Below are positions 31,266 through 41,830 of a stretch of 64,000 nt of DNA, piece after piece. The notes below the pieces were generated by a model. The model did no database searches and was not told where the DNA came from. It saw only the letters and a program-made list of their open reading frames with translations. The position numbers and the translations under genes were made by a program. The first letter of the stretch is position 1, and each line of letters begins with the position of its first letter. The DNA comes from Heterocephalus glaber. Lineage: Eukaryota; Chordata; Mammalia; Rodentia; Bathyergidae. The stretch is taken from contig NW_004624783.1 of the NCBI RefSeq assembly GCF_000247695.1, positions 3,839,897 to 3,903,896 on the forward strand, in the 5' to 3' direction.

Positions 31266-32954
31266 AAAGAGAATTTCTTTCCTCAATATTTGGGTCAGGC
31301 TGTTAGGAGGGGAGCAGTGTCTCTTTGTGGTCACTCATGAGGGTAGCAGCTAGAATCAAAAAGAGAGAAGCTGGAAGAGAGGTGGATATGGAGTGGCATT
31401 GCTTCCAACAGCACCTGGGCTTGCACAGTCAGCTGCCTGCCCTCAGCGGAGAGGCCTGCAGTAATAACACCAGACTACTGCTCAGAGTTACTAGTTGCTC
31501 AGTGTGTAACAGAGCTTATGCTGGTCAATTTATAACAGTTGAGCCAATAGAATCAACTAGTGGCTTGGAGGTCCAGAGCCAGAGCGGCCCTAGGTAAAGC
31601 CCAAAACCTTAATCCTTTCACATTAGTGTTTGGCACTTGCTTTGTCTGACTCAGGGAAGACCCTTTGTATGCTCTAGGGACACTGAAATTCCATTCATCT
31701 TGCCTAGAAGCAGCAGTTGTTCCTAAACCGTGTAAGGCCGGTGATACCACAGACTCCAGACTGGCTCTGCCAAGACCTTACCCATAAACTTGAGCTGGCC
31801 ATAGAAAAACCTCATGGAGAATGAGTGTCTCCCCTTGTGAGCACCATGGCTCTGTTTCCTCTTTTGCTGGACTACTGTGTGAACACTCTCATGTGTCCAG
31901 GTTCCTGAGAGGAAAGGGAGTTGTGTCTTCCACCCACCCAGTAGTCTGGGCAGTTGCTCTCACAGGCAGGCAAAGGCTCCCCTGTACTACAGCATTTCCA
32001 AGCCTGATACCTGTACCTTCTTCTCCATGTGGATGACAGCACTGGGAAAGCCGAAGAAGAGGAAGAGAGAGAGGACAGCATTGGTCTGATGTCTTTCTCT
32101 GCAGGAATTGGAATGCAAGCAGTCCGATTGGAGTGGGAACAGCAAGGCCCTGCATGCTACAGAGGTAACGCTGTGTGCCCAGGGATTTTCCCCTCTGTTG
32201 GTTTGATATATGATCCCTAGCTTGGGGTCTAGGTCAGACAGGTGGGTCGCAGTGGCCCACTGCTGTGTATTTCATGAAATTGACAACAGAGCTTGTAGCT
32301 TTGAAGGAGGATTTGTGCCACATAAAGCTCTTTTCATTCATTTTCAGTTTTAGACTTCTATTCTTACTCCCATTCCTACATTCACCCTTGTCACTGTGGA
32401 TGTGACATTGCCTGCCCAGAAGGCCTTTGGTCTCTACTTCTCTCTTCCACTGAGCTTTCCCCTCCCTCTTTCCTGTGCAGCACAAGCAGCTGAAGGGGTG
32501 TTGAGTAAATGCCTCCTGCCCTCTGCTGAATCTGGTGAGGTGTAAGATGGTCCTTGGTCCTGAGACATTGAAGTCCTACTTCTAAATGTATGTCCCAAGT
32601 AGGAAGTCACAGTGAAAGCCCTTAAATAGGGTCTGAACTTTTTTAAAAGAGTGCTTTGGGGGATGAAAGTGACCCTTAGGGCAATGAATGGACTCAGTCT
32701 TAAAAGGTGACTTTTCTTATTTCAGGCCAGAGATGAGCCCTAAATCTTAGTAGATTAATGGTTCCTACAAAGCTCCCATATGTTGAGTGCTTGGTAGATG
32801 CCAGACACAGCTAAGTGCTTATGATAGGCATGGCCTGCTCCATCCTTCTGCCCTTGGAGGGACTGAACTGTGTGCATAGACTCCTTGCCAGATGGACATC
32901 AGGCTTCTGCTTGAGAGCATCTGGAGCATTTGACCTGTTGCTGGACAAACCATA
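31266..32954. other. Unique sequence with one exon-like block
   Basis: A 60-base block at 32,105-32,164 is bounded by a polypyrimidine-AG and a GTAACG (see the separate entry). The rest holds short chance frames on both strands, and an L2/MIR-like scrap near 32,775-32,820. Confidence 0.4.
32105..32164 (+). other. Exon-like block, open in all three frames (unproven)
   Basis: 'gtctttctctgcag' ends at 32,104 and 'gtaacg' begins at 32,165, giving a 60-base insert, a multiple of three, with no stop in any plus frame. The frame starting at the first base reads ELECKQSDWSGNSKALHATE. I do not recognise the peptide. AG and GT boundaries with a pyrimidine run occur often by chance, so this is a prompt for checking and not a gene call. 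Confidence 0.15.
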
Positions 32955-32955
32955 T

Positions 32956-33390
32956 TGTGTCAGCTGGCTTTCTGTTGATGTGACAAAATACCCAAGAAAA
33001 TAAACTCAAAGGAGGAAAGATTTATTTTGGCTCATGATGTCTGAGGTTTTAGTCCATGGCCACATGGCTCCATTGTTTTTGGGCTGTGGTGAGTCAGAGC
33101 ATCATGACGCAGGGCATGGTAGCAGCCAGGAAGCAGAGAAAGAGCTAAGAGGAAGGGACCAGGAACAATATATACCCTTCCAAGCCATACCAATGTCCCA
33201 CCTTGTCTAATTGGACCTCAACTCCTAGTAAATCCATTCAGTGAATAAACTCATCAATGGATTAATCCACTTGACAAGGTTCAAGCCCTTATGACCCAAT
33301 TACTTCCTCAAAGGCCATCAACTGCCAACCAATATTACAACATAATGAACCTTTTGGGGGATATTTTGGATCCCAACCAGAACACTCATA
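32956..33390 (-). mobile_element. ERVL-MaLR-type solitary LTR, antisense
   Basis: 'cagctggctttctgttgatg', 'gaggaaagatttattttggc' and 'gaagcagagaaagagctaag' are the reverse complement of a MaLR LTR 3' part. The polyadenylation signal AATAAA lies reversed at 33,021-33,026. The other end is near 'atattttggatcccaaccag'. No internal retroviral sequence flanks it, so it is a solo LTR. Confidence 0.7.
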
Positions 33391-34163
33391 GATTATGTGT
33401 GGGAGGAGGGTCAAAGTCTCTGCCTTCTGCCTTCCACTTGGATTCTATTTCTGCTTTTAGGAATGATCCAGAAAGCAAGCCCACTCCCTCCTCCAGAGGG
33501 AGTCTGCAAATTCCATTTAAACCTATACTGTCTCCCTTCAACACTTCCCAGGCCTCTAAAGTTGCTTGTTTCCTTGTCATCTTTTTAATCAGCTGAGTGC
33601 CCTATCCCTCACCACTCTCCTGTACAGAAGAGCAGATCCCAACACCCAGAGTGGGGATTCTCTGAACTTTGAAAAAACTCCTCTCATGACCATCTCTTTA
33701 TACCCCGACTTCTTGAAGGGAGGACTTTGGACTTGTGGCCAAGTCTCTTTATGGTGGCCTCTCCTCCTTTGGGGGATAGCTTATGAGCTGCTGCTGTTGC
33801 AGGGGCAGCCAGACAAGGTGACTCCTTGGGCTGGCTCTGGGCTGCCAGCCTACCAGCCTCTCTTAGCAGTTGCCTCCTGCTTGGGGCCTCTGGGCTGCTT
33901 TGCCCAGGGGCTGTCTGCCTAATTAGTCTCCAGTGTCTGGGGCCCTGGTAGAGCAGCCTATATCTGGCAGGTTGACGCAGAGGAGCAAGCTTGGCTGTGG
34001 CAGGTGGGGACTCTGAAGGGATGGAGGGAGGCCCTGTCTAGGAGTTTCTTCTCCCTGCTGCTCCAGTAGCATTCCAATTCCATTTGTTGAGACCTAGATA
34101 TGCCCATGGGTGTGTGCAGAGATGAAGGTAAGAGTAGAGAGTATTCCCTTTTATACTATGTAT
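33391..34163. other. Unique sequence, no gene seen
   Basis: A 118-codon plus frame at 33,566-33,922 has no family resemblance. No transposon was recognised. Confidence 0.4.
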
Positions 34164-34740
34164 ATGAGGCATGATTGAAAAATATTGTGGATGTTTAAAC
34201 CTCAATTATTACAAGAAAAATTATTACAATAAAAAGCCCATTGGCATTAATACCCTCAACCACCCCTCCTCACTTCAGACACACCTGCCCCATCGTTCTT
34301 GTCCCTTTCTGAAGCAGTTCAGGAAATCCTCTTTTGTGAGCATCTTTAGTTGCTCTATTGTAGTTGCCCCAGTGTTCTGAATTGATTCAAAATACTTAAA
34401 CTTTCATGGTCATTTTGACTTTGGGAAAGAGCCGGAAGTCTCACGGTGCCAGATCCAGTGGAGAAGGTGGATAAGGAACACTGTAACATTTTAACAAACC
34501 TGCCTTTCTGTTGGATAGCACTTGGCAGCAGCATTCACTGTATTTTTGAAAATACCTTGCAAAGACACTCACAAAAGAAGATTCCCAGAACTGCTTCAGA
34601 AAGTGGTAAGAATGCCTGTATAAGTGAGTTTGAAATGAGGGGGAGTATTTTGAGGGGGATTAATGGCAATTGTCTATTACTGCAATAAATCTTTTAAATT
34701 TGAATAGTCACTGTATATTTTGATCACACCTTGTATATTG
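34164..34740 (-). mobile_element. Fold-back mariner element, nonautonomous (copy B)
   Basis: Read on the minus strand it has the same build as the copy at 10,905: a terminal repeat ('caaggtgtgatcaaaatata', at 34,718-34,737), an inverted 3' arm, a core of about 200 bases with the 'tgctgctgccaagtgctatc' block, then the 3' transposase segment ('caaagtcaaaatgaccatga' at 34,405-34,424), a second arm and the opposite terminus near 34,166. The arms at 34,200-34,355 and 34,560-34,700 are reverse complements of each other with divergence. All frames are broken. Confidence 0.8.
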
Positions 34741-34839
34741 GCTCAAGGGTCATGATTAGATAAAAGAATGTGAATTAGTTGCTTACAGAGAACAAGAGGA
34801 AAAAGCTTTAGGAGAAAGTAATATAACAGTAATGACAAT

Positions 34840-34995
34840 ACTAACTACCAACATGCATGCAAACAGTGACCAATGTGCAGTACTGTTTAAAGCATTTGTA
34901 CTTCTTAATTCATTTAATCCCCCCAGAAGCCCCATGAAATATATGCTAGTATAATCCCATTTGACCCAGGGAAGTCTGAGGTTCAGAGAATTACT
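34840..34995 (+). repeat. MIR SINE fragment
   Basis: 'ttaattcatttaatcccccc', 'agaagccccatgaaatata' and 'ccagggtcacaaaatggg' match the MIR/MIR3 3' portion in order. Confidence 0.62.
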
Positions 34996-35064
34996 TCTCC
35001 AGGGTCACAAAATGGGCACAAAGGTTTCTCCAAGGTCAGCTCTCCTGATAGCTGTGAGAGGCAG

Positions 35065-35255
35065 AGGAGGAGTGGGGAGCAGAGATTCTGGAGCCTGGGC
35101 TCGAGTCTGACTCCATCATTTATGATGACCTGCTCTCTGTGAACCACTGCCAAAGGGTTTAAGACAGACTTACCTAGAGAGTTGAGATGAGAATTAACAG
35201 AGATGATGGGGGCCAAGCGTATAGCCTGGCATGTAGCAAGTTCTTAGTAATTAGC
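35065..35255 (+). repeat. MIR SINE fragment
   Basis: 'agattctggagcctgggctc' with 'gagtctgactccatcattta' is the MIR head, and 'tagcctggcatgtagcaagt' with 'tcttagtaattagctcc' is the tail ('agtgcctggcacatagtaggtgctcaataaat'). The middle is diverged. Confidence 0.62.
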
Positions 35256-35892
35256 TCCTATTGACTGTGCAAAGGAAAATGCCTTGATTTTCAATCACTG
35301 AGAAAATGCCCTGGCTGTGGGGCCTGCAGAGGGAATCTCAGCCAAGGAATCAAGCAGGAATCTGAGGTCAGGGCCCTAGGTTCCAGCTTTCTCTATGTCA
35401 CACTTTCCTTTAGCTTTTTGGGTCAATGGTGGGGCAGTGTGCACAGGGTATATGGTGGCTTCTAGTAAATGAGATGAATGATGTGCTTAAATACCAAGGA
35501 ACACCCTCTCTCCATTTTCCTCTAGAGCTCAGTTCAGCAGCTGATTGAAAGAGGAGGGCATGAGGAGAAATGAGTCTCTTGAATAGTCTCAGCCACAAAA
35601 GGCCTTCACCAAGTGCTGAGTCTTGCCGGTTTCCACTAATTGGACCACAGTCCTTCCTCTGTCCTGATGGGCTAGGACAAGTGGGGAAGGGAGCATGGAC
35701 TTGTGTGTTTTGGGCATCTGCCTCCACCAGTAAGGCAATGTCTCTAGGGAAATCAGTGCCCCAAGAGAGCCAGCAGACACAGCCCCCTCAATGCAGCAAC
35801 CTGGTGAGGGGCCAGCTATGTATCCTGAACTTCACTTAGAGCTGTTATATTCTACTCTTTTGAGACACAAATATATTTTAAGTAGAAGTTCT
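35256..35892. other. Unique sequence, no gene seen
   Basis: Overlapping frames of 60-105 codons occur on both strands around 35,410-35,840. None resembles a family and they shadow each other, so none is called. Confidence 0.4.
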
Positions 35893-36195
35893 AATATAGT
35901 TATATATTGCTTAATGATTGGCACCTCTTCTGAGAAATGCGTCCTTAGCCAATTTTGTCATTTTGCACACAAGATAGAGTGTTCACAAACTACATGGTGT
36001 AGGTCAGTCAGCCCATGTGGCCTCTTAATACTGCCAGCATAGCATTGCAGATTGTTTTACAGGGAACATTGTTTTTTAGTTAGTGGAACAACACTATAAA
36101 ATAGTACTAAAATTATAGTGTAGTGAATACATGAACTAGTGAAATAGTTGTAAATTTTCAGTCTTATGTCCTGTACATAGTTCTATATGCTGTAC
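35893..36195. mobile_element. Unclassified DNA-transposon-like interspersed repeat
   Basis: 'attgcttaatgattggcacc', 'tctgagaaatgcgtccttag' and 'caattttgtcattttgcaca' followed by 'agatagagtgtt' match a well-known mammalian repeat I remember as containing 'ctgagaaatgcgtcgttaggcgattttgtcattgtg...catagagtgtac'. I cannot give the family name with confidence. It is non-coding. Confidence 0.45.
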
Positions 36196-36202
36196 CTTTT
36201 TT

Positions 36203-36318
36203 ATAGACGGAGTGTAGCTATATTGACTAGGCTGATCTTGAGTTGGGCTCATATGATCCTCCTGCCTCAGCCTCCCTAGTGGCTGAGACTATAAGCATGT
36301 ACAACACCATGCCTACCT
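36203..36318 (-). mobile_element. B1-type (7SL-derived) SINE fragment, antisense
   Basis: 'atgatcctcctgcctcagcc' then 'tccctagtggctgagactat' is the reversed 7SL core found in B1 and Alu. The fragment ends at 36,318 exactly where a mariner terminus begins, so one interrupted the other or they were joined by a later event. Confidence 0.72.
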
Positions 36319-36527
36319 TATACAAGGGGAGAGCAAAAGATATGATGAATGTTTCAATTAAAAAATGTTACAATAAAAGACACATTGCCAAGAATGATAG
36401 GATAAATGCATATGAAGTAAGGGGAAGTCTTTTGGGTATTTTGAGGGGGATTAGTTGCATGTTTCTTTTACTGTAAATACATTTTTTAATTTAAACATTC
36501 ACTGTACTTTATGATCACCCCCCATCA
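36318..36527 (+). mobile_element. Mariner-derived miniature element (copy C)
   Basis: The left terminus 'tatacaaggggagagcaaaa' and the right terminus 'tactttatgatcacccccc' are inverted partners. Between them lie only the left arm ('ttacaataaaagacacattg', 36,368 on) and the last 140 bases of the 3' end ('tattttgagggggattagtt' through 'ttaaacattcactgtacttt'). The core present in the copies at 10,905 and 34,164 is missing, leaving about 210 bases. Confidence 0.72.
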
Positions 36528-36870
36528 ATCAAAGGCTTATGGAAATTTTTGTCAGATGACAACATTAAAATGTTTCCTCTTCCACCTTATTCATTGGATC
36601 TAGCACTGTACAACTTCTGGTTCTTTTCCAAAGTCAAAATGACCATGAAAGGTAAGTACTTTGAATCAATTCAAGACATTGAGACAGCCATGACCATGAA
36701 ACTAGAGTGTCATGAAAGAGGACTTCCAGAACTGCTTTAGAAAGTGGCAAGGACAAAGGGATAAGTGTGTTTGAAGCAAGGCGGAGTTTGAAGCAAGAGG
36801 GGGATTAATGGCAATGTATCTTTTACTATAATACTTTTTAAAAATATTTAAGCATTCACTGTATTTCTTG
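36528..36870 (+). mobile_element. Mariner 3' half with transposase C-terminal remnant (copy D)
   Basis: An open frame at 36,549-36,740 encodes about 63 residues with the mariner C-terminal features: a PPYSLDLALYNFWFF stretch followed by SKVKMTMKGKYFESIQDIE. In the family the residue at the N of that first stretch is the third catalytic aspartate of the DD34D triad; here it is asparagine. A 17-base tandem repeat at about 36,765-36,800 replaces part of the tail. The right terminus 'ttcttgatcatgcataat' closes the element. The 5' part is absent. Confidence 0.75.
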
Positions 36871-38639
36871 ATCATGCATAATATGTGCTATGCTTTCCTA
36901 TGTCACTAGGCTATAGGAATTTTCAGCTCCACTCTTATCTTGGGGTCCCCTGTCCCACATGCAGCCAAGCACTGGGTGAAATATTGTGCAGTGCAGGATT
37001 ACATTTTCTTCCCACGCCTTTTACTTTGGAGATCATTTAGGTGAGAATTCAGTGGCAGACAACCCTGTGTCTGTCCCGTGCACTTTAGCTCCTGCCTGTG
37101 TTCACTCTGAAGACTCAGTCCTTCCCCTTTGCAGCCCCTGCATCCCTTTCTGTGACTGCTCCATCTGCACATGTGTTCATACCATTGTCAATCTCCATGA
37201 GAATTCACTGCATAGCCAGGTGCTTGGCTTCTGTACTGGGCCTGGGCGAGTGGACATCAGGGATAGGGCTGGGCAGAGGATCCCAGGCCATTCTTTTCTT
37301 CCCTGGAAGTTGGCCTCCTGTAGGAGAACCTGCACTTCTCACTTGTAGAGCAGTGAGTTTGAAGGTGGAAGTAGTGGGATTGGGGCCTTGTGGCAGGTTA
37401 GTTGGGAGCCCTGGACCAGGGACAGGCAAGATGGGAAGCTGCTGACTGTATCTTTCACCAGATTTCCCTGCTCCAGCCAAGAAGTAGAGAGTATTGGATC
37501 TTTTCTTTGTCGGTGCCAGTCAGTTTTATATTTCTATATGAACTCCTGCTCTCCTACACATGTGTCAAGCTACGACTTCCTCCTTTCTTCTAAGTAGAGT
37601 CAGTCTTAGGAGTTGTCAGAAAGTGGCCATTTTATTTCCCAGCCTGCCTTTCATCAGCCTCCCCCATCCCTGAAGGAATGTCTCTCAGTCTCCTTGGCTC
37701 TGTGGCCTGGTGAGTTGCTTTTTAAAAAGTATTCTTATCTGTTCTTTAGAATAATTTCAAAAGGGTCTGATCTGAGGAGTCTCAAGATGAGGGGATGACA
37801 TGGCCTCATGAAGGTATTGGATCAGTGTTTCATGATGGAGACAGGGCAAGCAACAGGCGGTGGAAGAGCCAGGCCCTGGCAGGGGGCAAGGGAGGGAGTG
37901 CAGAACATTCTGGACCTGTAGCCCAAGGCCTCTGCTGAGTTGAACTCCCTGCGGTTGGCAGGCAGCTGCAGCTTCATAGACTAGTAGAGAAGGAGAACAG
38001 AGGCCCAGAACATCAGATAAGGGAAAAGTGGTTTTCGTGTGGATCCAGGGTTTTCTTTGTTTTTGATTTAAGTAAGCACAAGGGATTCCTGATGTGAAAG
38101 GGAATCTTTGAATTACTGGAAGATGCTTTGGGATGGAAAACTGCTCTGAGGCTGCCTCTGTGGATTTGGGGGAACCCTTTGAACAGGGGGAATCTGGAGA
38201 AAAGTTGTATCTTTTCATGTTGGGGCCTTAAATCTATCTAATTCCTCAATTCGTGTCCTTCCCAAGGACTTGTCTACCTTCCTTGTGGGCTCTGAGTACT
38301 ATAAGACTGTTCTAGGGGACAATTTAAGGTCATACAATATTGATCATTTGTTCTTCTGACTCTGACTGGGCTCTAACACTGTGGTGAGTACTGTGCATTC
38401 AACTAAAAATAAGAAGCACACCCTCACCTCAATAGGGTTTATTTAACAAAGGGAAGCTGGCTCAGACCAGAGTAAACATTTATGCAAATGCAAAGTAGAA
38501 AATCATAAAGACCAATACTTGTGCATATTATATTCTTCTGGAAATTGAAGGAAGAAGAATGTTTCCTTTGGCTTGGAAGTTGGGAGGGTTTTGTGGTACT
38601 GGTAAGCATTTCCATGGATTGCCCTAGTTATTCTTCTCT
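36871..38639. other. Unique sequence, no gene seen
   Basis: Overlapping frames on both strands at 36,986-37,480 and a 153-codon minus frame at 37,757-38,218 have no family resemblance. The composition is rather GC-rich at 37.1-37.45 kb and 37.85-38.0 kb without CpG enrichment. Confidence 0.4.
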
Positions 38640-38740
38640 ACAGTTGAGAAGGATGATCTCACTGTCGTCCTTTTATGCTTGAGGACTGAGACTTAGAGAT
38701 AATGAGAAATTTGCTCAAGGTCAAATTTGTAAATATGGTC
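38640..38740 (+). repeat. MIR SINE fragment
   Basis: 'gaggactgagacttagagat' then 'gagaaatttgctcaaggtca' is the MIR3-type 'gaggaaactgaggcacagagaggttaagtgacttgcccaaggtca' block. It is short. Confidence 0.6.
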
Positions 38741-38754
38741 ATAGAGAAGGAAGG

Positions 38755-38935
38755 AGGAGAAGGAAATTTGAGACAAAGGGAGCACTTGAAGTAATGCAAG
38801 TGAGAAGGCACAGGAAGGAGGTCTTTGAAAATGAGGCTGTCTGTGTCTTATTCTGTAGGCAATAGGAAGCCACTGAAGATCCTTGAGTAGGAAAGTGTAA
38901 TGATTTGAGCACTCAAGTGTTCTGGGAAGGGGAAA
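38755..38935 (-). repeat. L2 fragment, antisense
   Basis: 'tctgtaggcaataggaagcc' and 'actgaagatccttgagtagg' match the antisense L2 block 'atgggaagccattgaagggttttaagcaggg'. It is diverged. Confidence 0.58.
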
Positions 38936-39344
38936 ACTGAAAATGTATAGAATGTTAAGAGGTGACTATAACTGAACATGTGATGGACAATGCAACATCC
39001 ACAGAAAATAGTATGACTGGTATGAAGTCATATTATTTTGGACAATGTGGGAAAGAATGAAGAAAAAGTGACCCACATACCAGCTCTTCCCAACTCCATC
39101 CACACACTTACTCCTACCCTGCTGACCCCTAGGCTAAATGTAGTCATTACTGTTTCATCCTTTTTTTGTCTCCTTACCTGCTTTCTTCGGCATAAATGCC
39201 AGTTATTGTATAGATCATTCTGACACCAGTTTATCGGCATGGGTAGAAATATCTTTTATGCTTTCAGACATTTATTGACTCTGAGGGAGATGTGACAAAG
39301 TTGCCACATGGAAGGTTTGGTAGTGAGAAGAGCCCCGGATTCAG

Positions 39345-39445
39345 GCTTTCAGTCCAGCCAGTAACTCCTGTTGTGGTTCTAGGATGTGTGATCTCTGAAT
39401 TTGAGTTTTTGTATCCATAAAGTGGAAATGATAATGAGATCCTGC
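39345..39445 (+). repeat. MIR SINE fragment
   Basis: 'gtgtgatctctgaatttgag' and 'tatccataaagtggaaatga' parallel the MIR 'tgtgtgaccttgggcaagt...catctgtaaaatggggataa' core. It is weak and short. Confidence 0.45.
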
Positions 39446-39451
39446 ATACAA

Positions 39452-39560
39452 GTGGTTCTCAATATGTGGTGCTGGGCCATCAGCATCTGTGTCACCTGGG
39501 AACTGGCTAGAAATGCAAATGACTTGAGACCTGCCCCAGGCCCACTCAGCTAGCAGCTGA
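39452..39560 (+). repeat. MER5-type hAT fragment
   Basis: 'agtggttctcaatatgtggt' at the left is the MER5 terminal repeat; 'tgtcacctgggaactggcta' with 'gaaatgcaaat' follows in order. The right terminus is not seen. Confidence 0.58.
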
Positions 39561-39814
39561 GGGTGGCCTGTGCAGGGACTTGGCAGTCCAGTTTGGGAAG
39601 CTGGCTTGTCAGAGCAATGGCCGATTCAAGGCTCTTTTCTGAGCTCTATCTCAGCCATGCTTCTCGTGTGTGTGTCCTTGTGGTGCTGGCTAAGCACAGG
39701 TTCCATAGGCCTGGAGTGGGGTTTGAGAATTTCATTTCTAGCAATTTCCTGGGTGATAGGGATTACTCTTTTTCATACTGGCTTTGGGGCATTGGGGAGA
39801 TTTCTTGCTTTCTC

Positions 39815-39940
39815 TGTGACTCGGATTCCTCATTTATAAAATAAGAATCATAAATAGTATCTACCCTGTAGACTGTTATGAGAAATGTATTAGGTAATTC
39901 ATGTAGTGTGCTGAGTATGTTATACCTTCATAAGCATTCT
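39815..39940 (+). repeat. MIR SINE fragment
   Basis: 'ctcatttataaaataagaat' then 'gttatgagaaatgtattagg' is the MIR 3' half ('cctcatctgtaaaatggggataat...tgttgtgaggattaaatga'). Confidence 0.55.
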
Positions 39941-40045
39941 CCTTCTTGTTAATAAATGTGTAACATGCCTTACAAATATAAGGAATTACCATGAGAGCTG
40001 ATTGATAGAGGACTGCAGCGTGTCTGTTAAAAACTGTGTTGGCAG

Positions 40046-40123
40046 GGCTGGTTGTGGCTCAGTGGGAGAATGCTTACCTCACATGCATGGGATCCTGGGT
40101 TCAATCCCCAGCGCTGCAAAAAA
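40046..40123 (+). mobile_element. ID SINE, sense, near full length
   Basis: 'ggctggttgtggctcagtgg' holds the A box, 'gggttcaatccccagc' (40,097-40,112) the B box, and a short A run follows. The two internal promoter boxes are readable, though it has substitutions. It abuts the 3' edge of an old antisense L1. Confidence 0.85.
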
Positions 40124-40127
40124 TCGT

Positions 40128-41075
40128 GGTAAAACATATAAAACATAAAAATTACCACTTAATCATTATAAATGTACAGTTTAGTGACATTAATTACATT
40201 CACCATCTTGTACTATCATCACTTCTGTCCATCTCCAGAGCTATGTCCTCTTCTCCAATTGAAACTCTTTAACCATTAAGTAATAATTCCTCATTCTCTC
40301 CCCTCCCTAGTGCCTAATCACCAGGCTTTTACTTTCTGTCTATGAATTTGCCAATTCTAGATATTTCAGAGAAGAGAATCATATGATATTTGTCATATTA
40401 TGTCTGGCTTATTTCACTTAGTACATTTTACAGCTTCATCTATATTGTGACATATATCAAAACTTCTTTATTTTAAGGCTGAGTAATTATACCTGTGTGT
40501 GGTTGCATCACATCTTGTTTATCCTTCCATTTATCAGTTGATGGAAACTTAGGTTCTTTCTACCTCTTGGCTCTGGGACATTGGTTTTAGTGAATACTGA
40601 TGTATAAGTGTCTGATTGAGTCTCTGTTTAAGATTTATTTTGGTGTATATGTAGGAGTGGAATTGCTAGATCATATAGTAATTCTGTTTGGCTTTTGGGG
40701 AAATTGGCCAAATAATTTCTCACAAGTGGCCATGCTGTTCTACAATCTTACTGATAATATTCAAGGGTTACAACTTCAGACATACTCACCAATATTTGTT
40801 ATTCTGTTTTCTTGACTATAGTCATCCTGGTAGATTGAAACTGTAATTTGGATTTGCATTTCCCTAATAGTGAACGATGTTGAACATCTTTTCATGTGCA
40901 TATTCACCATTTATATATCTTCTTTGGAGAAATTTCTCTTCAAGTCACCTTCCCATTTTTAAATTACTTCTCTTTTTGTTGAGTTATACAAATTCTTTAT
41001 ATATTCTTTATTTATGTGATATTTAATTTGGAAACATTTTCTCTCATTCTGTGGGTTGTCTTTTTTGGGTCTATT
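40128..41075 (-). repeat. Old LINE-1 3' fragment (3'UTR and ORF2 C-terminal), antisense
   Basis: 'tgtacagtttagtgacatta' near 40,172 is an L1ME-type 3' UTR block, and 'ctggcttatttcacttagta' with 'ggaattgctagatcatatag' and 'tcatcctggtagattgaaac' are ORF2/3'UTR segments read from the opposite strand. About 950 bases remain. All frames are broken. Confidence 0.7.
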
Positions 41076-41361
41076 TTTAAAATACAGATATATCAAGATA
41101 TATCTAGCATACCATAAGCCACATTTTTAAAGAATAGAATTTAATGAGTTTTGCCAAATACATATACCTGTGAAAACTGCACCACAGTCAAGGTAATAAA
41201 CACCCAAAGGTTTTCTTATGGCCCTTTGTCATTCCTCCCTCCTAGGGACTCAGGAGACCAGACCCCTTGCACTCTGCTCTGTCGCCAGCCTGTGCATGGT
41301 TTTGAACAGCCCGTTACTTCCCCAGGCCTGATTCCTCATCCACTCATCACAGGATTCAGCT

Positions 41362-41532
41362 GTCAGCAGTTCTCAACCACTCTGGCTGCACGTTAGAATA
41401 TTCATTTGGGAAGCTTTTAAAAAAATACTGATGTCTACCCCAGACCCTTTAAATTAGAGTTTCTTGGAGTAGGATGCTGTTATCTGTGTTTTTAAAAAAG
41501 CTCCCCAGTGATTCTGATGCACAGTGAGGTGC
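41362..41532 (+). repeat. MER5A-type hAT transposon
   Basis: 'cagcagttctcaaccactct' is a left-end terminal repeat, and the internal 'tgatgtctaccccagaccct' and 'ctccccagtgattctgatgc' 'acagtgaggt' blocks follow the MER5A order. It is near full length. Confidence 0.68.
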
Positions 41533-41679
41533 TATGACTTCCAACACAGCCTTTGTATTCCAAATTGCATAATTTATATATAATTTTATATTCCTCACTC
41601 TGATTTAATTTCAGTCTCTCAGAAACATCATGAGGTAGATGAGAAAGGCATGGCTTGTTTAAAGACAAGGAAACAAATA

Positions 41680-41830
41680 TACAGTCAATGTGCTGTATCT
41701 TCGAGTTCCATATCTGCAGATTTGACTGAACTACAAATTGAAAATATTTGAAAAAAAATATGGATGTAATGAACATCTATGGACTTTTTGTTTCTTATTA
41801 TTCTGTAAACAATATAGCATAACAATTACA
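41680..41830. mobile_element. TcMar-Tigger-type fragment, same family as the one at window start
   Basis: 'tatctgcagatttgactgaa', 'attgaaaatatttgaaaaa' and 'tcttattattctgtaaacaa' 'tatagcataacaa' repeat the order seen at 15-150. It is truncated at the right, where another, unclassified repeat ('cagtaagtccctgacttatg') begins. Confidence 0.55.

Noticed and set aside
30815..31334. Serine-rich and arginine-rich frames on both strands
   Set aside because: They arise from the polypyrimidine tract at 31,007-31,093 and the adjacent antisense SINE.
37757..38218. 153-codon minus frame as a candidate gene
   Set aside because: No domain, no splice context and unremarkable composition were seen. I could not support it over chance.
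40046..40123. A functional tRNA-Ala-like gene
   Set aside because: The A and B boxes belong to an ID SINE with an A tail. The acceptor stem does not close and there is no intact cloverleaf.
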